A stretch of 64,000 nucleotides of DNA from Rugalucina vietnamica (taxonomy: Eukaryota > Mollusca > Bivalvia > Lucinida > Lucinidae), in the NCBI GenBank assembly GCA_964017185.1, contig OZ024871.1:62299226-62363225 (forward strand), written 5' to 3'. Shown piece after piece: positions 59,561 to 64,000 of the stretch. A model generated the notes under the pieces. The model was not told the DNA's origin. It did no database searches and saw only the letters and a program-made list of their open reading frames with translations. Every line of letters begins with the position of its first letter. Positions within the stretch are counted from its first letter, which is position 1. Made by a program: the position numbers and the translations under genes.

Positions 59561-60336
59561 ACTACACGGGCGTGTTTTCGTAATGGTTTTAAATATTCAA
59601 GTAAATGCACTTACGTGGAGAGCCGCAATTCAAATTCACGCCGTGTCTTTATCTGCAGTGCTTTGATAAGGACATGTTTTACATAGATAGATAGATTCTC
59701 TCACTCCTGTCCCTCGAGACTTGAAGTTCTTGCCGCCGTGAATACACCTGAATGTAACCTCACAGTATTTTAGTCTTTCGCTCAACTTATACTAAATACG
59801 CACTTGCGCCCTTTCTATCTCTCTTATAAAACTGAACGCTTTCGGCATTCTGATAGCGCTCAATAGCACTTTCAAATGCTTGAAAGGTTTCAACTTTTTG
59901 CCCGATGTGTTCTGACGGTTTGAATCAAGATTTGCATGCATGTTTTAAAATTGTACGGCTATTGAATTGAGGGCTTAATTGTTTTATATTGCAGTTACTT
60001 ACTTAACCATAACAAAAAATTAAAGCATTCGCCGAATAATAATTGGCAAATTAAACAATGCCAATGTCTTACTTCAGGGGTTTAGCGGTAGGACAAAATA
60101 AATCAACACTTCTTTACTGTTTTGTTTGTTGTTCGCAAATTGAGGCGCGGACATCGCATTGATGGCTAAGCAACTTATTGAGGCTAATATTATCTTGTTA
60201 TTTTATATCCTTTGATGTCGGTCAAAGGATTGTAGATAATGGTGATATTGCACAAACACACACTCAAATATGACAGTTGAAAATTTCGTTACATGGGGTT
60301 AGAAATAAAATTTCTCTCAACTTTATACATTAACAT
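59561..60336. other. Gene-free spacer
   Basis: No repeat or coding sequence was recognised. Confidence 0.35.
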
Positions 60337-61137
60337 CAGGGCTCTCATTTGCCGAAATTTGGGGCCGAAATTCGGCCCCATTCCCAATGCCAAAAAGTAT
60401 GTTTTTTTCCCAATCAAAAGTTAAAAATTCCCAATTGTACCAAGACTACTTGGTCCCAGAAAATTGCATTTATCTTCCGAGCAAATTGTATTTAAACATT
60501 TGATTACTGTGAGAGAACTCCATGTATTCTGTTTGGAACAAAAAATACTTCCGATTGAAATATCATCTTGTTAAAAATCTTGTTGGGAGATGGCTGATTT
60601 TCGCCGAAACGATCTTTTGGTCGGGACCAGTAGACTGTTCCGGTTTTTATACTGACTGCTAGAGTAATTTCCCTTCTACGCGAGAGCGAATCGCATTGCT
60701 TTCGAAGCGATATCGATAATGATTTGCCAAATTTGACAGCAAATATCACCGTGGTACACTACAAATTTATTACTTTTTTGTGCTGTATGAAATGAACTCG
60801 TTTAATTCTGATAAATAATGCAGACCAGGAGTTTTCTTTGTTAATTTATGTGTATTATTTTATTCGTACCCAGATAGATTTTGCACAGTACCGTTCGGCC
60901 ATTCCTTCTTGTAAGGCCGTTGCAAAAAAAAAACGGTGAAGACACGGTCTGTGAAAGAGGCAGGAAACTTGTTATACATTTCAAAGAATAACTTACAACA
61001 ACAAGATAACCAGGTATAGCCATGTTCTGGATCTTGTATGCCTATATACTATTTTCCCAGTTTTAACCGAAACACCGCTAATTTTCCCAATGCCAGGGGC
61101 CCTGACCCCATTCCCAAAAATAGTAGTGAGAGCCCTG
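60337..61137. mobile_element. hAT-like element (801 bp) with CAGGGCTCTCA termini
   Basis: The ends CAGGGCTCTCA (60337-60347) and TGAGAGCCCTG (61127-61137) are a perfect 11-bp inverted repeat. Subterminal CCCATTCCCAA blocks occur at both ends. The CAGGG start is typical of hAT elements. A clean 8-bp target duplication is not visible. The 81-residue frame at 60504-60749 has no recognised homology. Confidence 0.6.
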
Positions 61138-61699
61138 CATTGGTTTTTTTTTTTTAAGTCTGTGACTCTAGTCTTCCGTACCTTTAGCCATTTAGGATAC
61201 TTGCAATGATTCAACTTAAAACTCTCCTGAAAATATTTTATTATCGATTTTTTAATCTATACCGTACCTTTAGCCATTTCCGATATGGGTGATTTTCAAA
61301 AAAATGAAGTAAAACACTCATTCTAAAATAAGCAGCGCACCCCCTGTCTCGGGGTGTTAAATAAAAATTGGAGTGACATTGTTCAATATATCACCAAGAT
61401 TGGCTGTATTTTCAAAACTTGGTACTATCTCCATTTAAACCGAATAAAGTATGATACCCCCTTATGTTTTTAAGATCTCTGGTAGTAGAGAATAATGCAT
61501 GACCCCACCAAAAACGGCATGTCACAAACTGAAATGCAAAAATTCAAAAGGCGATAGAATGAACAAATTCTATTTTAACACGAAACAACATCGTTCGATT
61601 TACTTAATTTGACATTATCTTTTGGTAAAAGAAATGGTTATTTTATATCTTGTAAACAAACAAATATATCAAACATCAAAAATCAAAAATAGCATGTCA

Positions 61700-63895
61700 C
61701 AGAGTTTCTGTAATTTACGTGACGCTATAGAAGATTGTCTAAATCTTAAAACTGCTTTCTCTTATTGCAGACCAAACTGTGTCAATTAAATAGTTAAATA
61801 TATCCTTTATATGGATAACATATGGATTTTTCATTTTGCTTTACTATTTTGGTCAAAAATATCTAATCCCCCTGCTTAACCATTGCGTCCCTTTTAAGAT
61901 GTAATCATACGTGACACCATTTTTCTACAAATCCAACATGGTATTTGAAACAACGTTATCTGAATATGAAAGTATGGAGGATGAATACATCTCACAAAAA
62001 CTAAAGTTAATATCAAACGACCCTAAGGTGTTTTTTTGGGATGCTAAAGTTGAAAATGTAATAAACGTGACAGTAATTTACGTGACGGTACTTACTTTCA
62101 AAATGTCAATATGACATATTATATAGCTAAGATTATGCTTTGAATCAGCATCAATAAATGTTTTAATGTCCATTATGTACTTTTCAGTAGTTCAGTTTAC
62201 TGAATATGATGTTTTTTCAAGCAGTGTCACGTAAATTACGCATTTGTCACGTAAAATACAAAGGTAGTTTAAGTCTATTTATCAGTTATAGTTGAAAACA
62301 GTTGAATCTAAAAGGATCATACCTCCTTCAATCAAAGACATAGCAATACTACATTTGTTATTCGCATTTGTCCATTCCAAATACTGACCAACAGTAAAAT
62401 ATCAGCCCTGAGATTAATATACATTTTTATCAATATAAAACAGTTTTGTTTTACTGTATAATTACGTGGTTAATTAATGGAAGGATTTACTTCTGTTGCA
62501 GACTGTTTCAAATTCCTTGCTTCGTTTAGAGTTAGCAAAATTTCAAACATATCTAAGTTTCAAAATAATGTAGGTGACTTAAATATTACAGTCACGTAAA
62601 TTACAGTATTCCGTCACGTATATTACATTTTTATAGAATGTTGTGCAAAAAGTAAAACAATATTAAAAAATTAAATAGGATCACACAAGATTGTCTGTTT
62701 GGAGTAAACGTATCCAGATAAAGTCTTTCAGATAATATCTAATGTCATTGTGTATCTGTATTGCAAAAATAATTTATGTTGCGGTTTGCAAGTAATTTAC
62801 GTGGCGCTGAATAAAACAAGACCTGCCATATAACAAGATGTATTTAGAAAAGTAATTATAAGCTTCGCCACTCATGTAGGACAAATGTAATTATCATTAC
62901 ATGTTTTGATATAATTCTGATGTACAGGTCAGATGTTATTATAATTGCAAGTTAACAACACTGAAAATTCTGAATCAAGAAGCCTGCATCATACACATAT
63001 TATCTAACATTTTTCTATAGTAGATATGAAAGGACGTTTATTGTTTGATTTAATCTACTTAATATTTATCTTTATTTGAGAAACTGAAGTCTGCTAGTCA
63101 GAGATATACGTTGAGTTTGTGTTATCGTTACATTTAGTTCATATGTAGTGCGTCACGTTGATTACCAAATTGGAATATACCCATCAAGTTTCAAAATGAT
63201 GTAGAAATTGCAAGAATATCGGGAAGGTGGTGAAATTTTACAGGATGAAGCCTGAATGATCCACAATAGTGATGGTATGTCGAAAAAGTGTAATTCTAAA
63301 AGTTTATTTTTCTTCATTTTTTTTCTCCAGGATTTGCACCTTATTTTAGAATGAGTGAAAAGTGTGACATTGACCCATTTTAGGTCAAAATTGAGATGTG
63401 CATTTGTCTGTTTAATTTTTGTTCCTGGTTTTTGTATGGATATCAAAATATGGCTGTTTGCGAAATTCCAGCCCCTTTTGTTGTTTTCTGACACAACACC
63501 TGCATGATGTCTCACCATAAGATCAAAGAATTTGAGTTCCCAAAATAGGACCATTATAACAGTTTATTTTCAATACAATCAATTTACCCAAATAGCCATT
63601 TACCTTGGACAAGTTCAGCTCCGCCCACCTGCCACCACTGAAGTAAGAACTACCTGACCTCTAATTATACTGTTTTGTCACTTGTCAGTGGCTGAATTTA
63701 TTTCAATATAGTACAAGAAGTATGTGTTTTCTGGACAGCTACAAAAGCACATTTAAACAGATAAGAGCAACATTTAATCTTGCAATTTGATCTAATCATA
63801 GGAGGACTAAATATTTTGAAGCATGTAAATATTTAATTGATTTTACTTCAATTCACCTGAGTCAGTGAATTGACCAGCTGTCACACAAATTACAT
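61700..63895. repeat. Cluster of GTCACGTAAATTAC-like 14-mers
   Basis: GTAATTTACGTGAC is at 61710 and 62073, with a variant at 62058 (GTAATAAACGTGAC). GTCACGTAAATTAC is at 62226 and 62591. Variants are at 62246, 62613, 62792 (reverse), 63152 and 63880. The intervening DNA is AT-rich and mostly dissimilar. Read in frame, the reverse form encodes VIYVT. No gene is recognised; the 130-residue minus frame at 63162-63554 is unassigned. Confidence 0.7.
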
Positions 63896-64000
63896 GGGCG
63901 GGACTTAGGTTTATCTACCAGCTTGAGTAAACTATAATTGGCTAATTCTTTGCCACTGTCTTGAGGTTAAACTAGTTCACTTTATACTACAAAGGGTTTT

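Noticed and set aside
63162-63554. 130-residue minus-strand frame
   Set aside because: The longest non-repeat frame at the right edge, but with no recognised domain, signal or splice context; left unannotated as a gene.

Overview
ORGANISM AND OVERALL CHARACTER. This is eukaryotic nuclear DNA, almost certainly from a marine invertebrate and most likely a bivalve mollusc. The evidence is an intron-split metazoan gene and dozens of interspersed elements built as short 5' palindrome, tandem core monomers, (ACGG)n-like microsatellite and 3' hairpin. That is the layout described for bivalve 'pearl' or Helentron-associated (HINE) elements. Species assignment is not possible by eye. About 1% of the window is recognisable host coding sequence; most of the rest is repeats.

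THE HOST GENE. Three consecutive internal exons of one minus-strand gene are visible: 32949-33115, 31973-32116 and 642-852. They join in frame (phases 1-0, 0-0, 0-1) into a GRWD1 (glutamate-rich WD-repeat protein 1, yeast Rrb1) segment: the histone-binding GAPCLSFD region, an acidic Glu/Asp tract, and the first WD40 strands. The 5' exon(s) and all later WD40 exons were not found; the later ones must lie left of position 1. The third-to-fourth coding segment is separated by a ~31.1-kb intron that fills half the window.

THE INTRON. The intron carries two minisatellites: a 29-bp unit (about 30300-31972) touching the exon, and a 64-bp unit (about 7970-16945, ~140 copies). Both are copies of the end of the GRWD1 acidic exon together with its own 5' splice site. 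The two arrays look like one original array split by later insertions. The intron also holds HINE-like elements A (863-2336), B (2445-4346), C (5098-7095), D (17085-27446) and E (27650-30117). D is a ~1.5-kb element opened by three nested insertions: a 4.6-kb TA-flanked TIR element, a 5'-inverted LINE fragment, and a 3.2-kb TIR element.

RIGHT HALF. From 33.1 kb on no gene is recognised. It holds a tandem duplication (33545-34213), two head-to-head HINE copies (34213-36292) and a hAT-type MITE (39767-39948). Beside the MITE lies a ~2.7-kb, 26-bp satellite inside its own short inverted repeats. A very large inverted repeat (43.5-52.9 kb) has arms and loop that host three more tandem-core elements (151-, 128- and ~175-bp monomers). 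These are followed by another tandem-core element at 54.2-55.0 kb, a 103-bp near-perfect palindrome, a 4.2-kb long-inverted-repeat element (55.3-59.6 kb), a hAT-like element (60.3-61.1 kb), and a 2.2-kb zone with about ten copies of a GTCACGTAAATTAC-like motif.

HOW IT FITS TOGETHER. The window reads as one conserved housekeeping gene stretched by duplication of its own splice donor and by repeated nesting of non-autonomous elements. Unrelated tandem-core families share one architecture, and several carry nuclear-receptor-type half-sites (AGGTCA) in every monomer.
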